This document shows, piece by piece, positions 31,516 through 33,204 of a DNA stretch of 33,204 nt (its first letter is position 1; the number at the start of each line of letters is the position of its first letter). This DNA is from Nocardia otitidiscaviarum NBRC 14405 (GTDB lineage Bacteria; Actinomycetota; Actinomycetes; Mycobacteriales; Mycobacteriaceae): positions 1 to 33,204 of the forward strand of contig NZ_BAGD01000087.1 of assembly GCF_000308635.1 (NCBI RefSeq), in the 5' to 3' direction. The position numbers and the translations under genes are program-made. The notes under the pieces were generated by a model. It was not told the DNA's origin and did not search any database. It saw nothing but the letters and a program-made list of their open reading frames with translations.

Positions 31516-31745
31516 CTACGTCCTCGCCGAACCGTTCACGTCGACGCGCTCAGCACCACACGAATCCGCTTGCGCCGGAATCTCGCCAGCGGTAACCAAC
31601 ATCGTCGAACCTTCCAATTTCCCTCATCGCGACCCGCGGCGTTCTGCCCGTTGCGGGCGATGTGCCCCGGATCACACGCACCATAACATGGTCAATCGTA
31701 CGAATAACACTCGCGGCGATCCGTCGGTAGACGTTTAACCCATGG
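31516..31745. other. 230-nt intergenic region, AT-richer
   Basis: Lies between the hypothetical protein start and the DUF1023 gene stop, both on the minus strand. Its A+T content is visibly higher than the flanks near 31670-31740. It must contain the promoter of the 186-aa protein gene. TTGACC followed by TTATGG on the minus strand around 31685-31700 is the best promoter-like sequence, but the spacing is poor. No hairpin with a T-tract was found. Confidence 0.4.
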
Positions 31746-33204
31746 TCATCGGGGGTACGCACCGCCGACGATCTCGCCCTGGGTGACCAATCCGGGATTG
31801 CCCGCATCCCAGTAACCGTGGTGCGCCCACGGCTCTCCCGGGAACACCGCGAGGAACGGCAGTTGCAGCCGGGTGCCCGGCGCGGACTCGAAAACCGTTG
31901 CGCCGAACGCCCGTTCGATCGGACTGATACCGTGCGCCACGGAACCGAAGACGGCGACCGGATCGGCGGCGGCCGCGGTGGCGAAGATGTGCCGGGGGTT
32001 GTCCGCGGGCGGCACGCCGTCGAGCCGGAGCTCGGTGACATGATCGGTCCGCACCCCCGGACTGCCGACGAAAATCACACTATCGGCCGCGAGCGACCGT
32101 CCTCCGGTGGCCGCGACACCGATCACGGTACTGCCGTAACTGTGGCCTACGAGTGTGGTGTGCGCGGGCGGGCCGGAGTGGGTGGCGCGCAGACCGTCCA
32201 GGAAGCGGTCGAGCGCGGGAGCGGCGGCGGTGGCGTAGTCGGGGCGCAGCGCGGCCATCAGGTCGGGCGGCGCGTGGTAGCCGTACCAGGTGATCACCGC
32301 GCTGCGCTCGGCCGGATTCGCGCGTGTGGCCGCGTCCAGCAGCGCACGCGAGCGGTCGACGCCCGCGCCGATGGTGCCCAGCCGCGCGCCGGTGCCGGGG
32401 AGGAAGGTCGCGATATTGCGGGCGGCGTCCGGATTGCCGAGGGCGATCGCGCCCCGCCCGCTGTCGTCGACCGCCAGCAGATAGCGGGGCGGGTCATCGC
32501 CACCGTCGAGCTGCCGACGAACCACCCGATAGTCGGCCAGCCGGGTGTGCGCCTCCTGCCGGGCGGCGTCCCACTCCCGCAGACGTATCCACTCCGCCGG
32601 TGTACTGGGCGGGTTCCGCCCGGCCACCCAGTCCGGATGCAGCCCGTCGAGGTAGGCGAGTTCGGCGTGGGCGGCCGACTCCAGCCGCGCCAGATACCGC
32701 CGGTTGTAGAAGTCCCGCGCCACCGCCGGAATGCCGTCGCGATTCCCGATGGCCGGGTCGTAGGCGACGAGCGCGTCGCGATCGGCGGGCGTGAGGGATT
32801 CCCACAGCTCATGCACGGCATACGGGTCCTCGGGGAACAACGCGGCGCCGTCCAGGATGTCGATGACCCGCGAATCCGGCCGTGCGCCCTGGGGATTCGC
32901 CGCCAGGGCGAGCAGTTGGGCACGGGCGTCGTCGAGTCGGGCCGCCACCTCACGGTCCAGCCCGTCGGCGGCCGCCAACAGCGGCACCAGCCGCGCCTGG
33001 AGTGCCGCGGCCTTGGTGTCGAGACATGCCTGGAGTGCGAGATCCAGGGCGGGATTGCCCGTGTCCGCCACGGGTGCGGTGACCGTACCGTCGTCGGCGA
33101 CCACGCAGCCGTGAGCGTGGGCGTCGTCCTCGAGGCCGAGTACCGTGGCGCGGATCTCCACGAGATTCCCGGCGTCCGCGCAGGCGTCGGCGATATCGAG
33201 TACG
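31746..33204 (-). CDS. DUF1023 alpha/beta hydrolase, 5'-partial
   Basis: The C-terminal 486 or so codons of an actinobacterial alpha/beta hydrolase of the DUF1023 type, probably longer than 500 aa. The nucleophile is the Ser of TTLVGHSYGSTVIG; VIFVGSPGVRTDH follows, an Asp lies in AAAADPVAVFG, and a His in EPWAHHGYWD, giving a plausible catalytic triad. The first half (about 250 residues visible) is helical and resembles the N-terminal segment usual in this family; it includes LTPADRDALVAYDPAIGNRDGIP, typical for the group. The frame remains open to the right edge of the window, so the start is outside; a GTG at 33161 is unlikely to be the true start. Substrate unknown. Confidence 0.82.
   Translation of the reverse strand, partial: VLDIADACADAGNLVEIRATVLGLEDDAHAHGCVVADDGTVTAPVADTGNPALDLALQACLDTKAAALQARLVPLLAAADGLDREVAARLDDARAQLLALAANPQGARPDSRVIDILDGAALFPEDPYAVHELWESLTPADRDALVAYDPAIGNRDGIPAVARDFYNRRYLARLESAAHAELAYLDGLHPDWVAGRNPPSTPAEWIRLREWDAARQEAHTRLADYRVVRRQLDGGDDPPRYLLAVDDSGRGAIALGNPDAARNIATFLPGTGARLGTIGAGVDRSRALLDAATRANPAERSAVITWYGYHAPPDLMAALRPDYATAAAPALDRFLDGLRATHSGPPAHTTLVGHSYGSTVIGVAATGGRSLAADSVIFVGSPGVRTDHVTELRLDGVPPADNPRHIFATAAAADPVAVFGSVAHGISPIERAFGATVFESAPGTRLQLPFLAVFPGEPWAHHGYWDAGNPGLVTQGEIVGGAYPR

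Noticed and set aside
31484..31738. An 84-codon plus-strand frame in the gap before the DUF1023 gene
   Set aside because: No Shine-Dalgarno, overlaps the start of the 186-aa gene, and codon use is unlike the neighbours.

Overview
This is a high-GC chromosomal segment with actinobacterial codon use and GTG/TTG starts. The gene block hrpA / nrdR / secreted protein / SOS-controlled membrane protein / lexA resembles the nrdR-Rv2719c-lexA neighbourhood of mycobacteria. Together with the gene repertoire it suggests Nocardia or a close relative; that assignment is an inference from gene content, not from a marker sequence. No RNA genes, CRISPR arrays, insertion sequences or phage genes were seen.

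Layout. (1) 149-1645 (+): a Ycf46-like AAA protein with a degraded Walker B motif, separated by a hairpin from what follows. (2) 1832-11173 (-): one long head-to-tail unit, read from the right: OHCU decarboxylase, 5-hydroxyisourate hydrolase, urate oxidase, NCS2 urate/xanthine permease, a GGCT/AtzF-C-like protein, hydroxypyruvate isomerase, tartronate semialdehyde reductase, glyoxylate carboligase, glycerate kinase and allantoicase. Most junctions are 4-nt ATGA/GTGA overlaps. (3) 11360-12813: a regulatory island with a DauR/YheO-type HTH protein, a thiamine-binding (MTH1187/YkoF-like) protein and a divergent IclR regulator. (4) 12818-17569 (-): a second uricolytic unit (second OHCU decarboxylase, second HIU hydrolase, second urate oxidase, 8-oxoguanine deaminase, AzgA-type purine permease), flanked by a divergent PucR regulator (17734-19242). 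(5) 19247-27374: housekeeping genes (glmS, a small conserved protein, HAD phosphatase, Pr6Pr membrane protein, hrpA, nrdR). (6) 27460-33204: a secreted protein of unknown function, the lexA divergon with three SOS boxes, a DUF2231 membrane protein, an unknown 186-aa protein and the 3' part of a DUF1023 alpha/beta hydrolase gene that runs off the window.

How the genes work together. Unit 2 would import urate or xanthine, oxidise urate to allantoin (uricase, HIU hydrolase, OHCU decarboxylase), split allantoate by allantoicase, and carry the resulting glyoxylate to phosphoglycerate (Gcl, GlxR/Hyi, GlxK). Allantoinase, a classical ureidoglycolate lyase, xanthine dehydrogenase and urease are not in the window. 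Unit 4 adds an independent entry: 8-oxoguanine deaminase makes urate directly, beside a second uricase set. Three regulators of different families (PucR, IclR, DauR-like) lie in the same 8 kb, with candidate operators in the promoter gaps.

Most notable points: two diverged copies of the complete urate-to-allantoin triad; an 8-oxoguanine-to-allantoin unit; an unassigned GGCT-like protein at the position where a ureidoglycolate-processing enzyme is needed; an AAA protein lacking the Walker B acid pair; a thiamine-binding protein/regulator pair next to a ThDP-dependent pathway; a structured leader before the AzgA permease gene; and a short, repeat-tailed version of the SOS-controlled LysM protein next to lexA.
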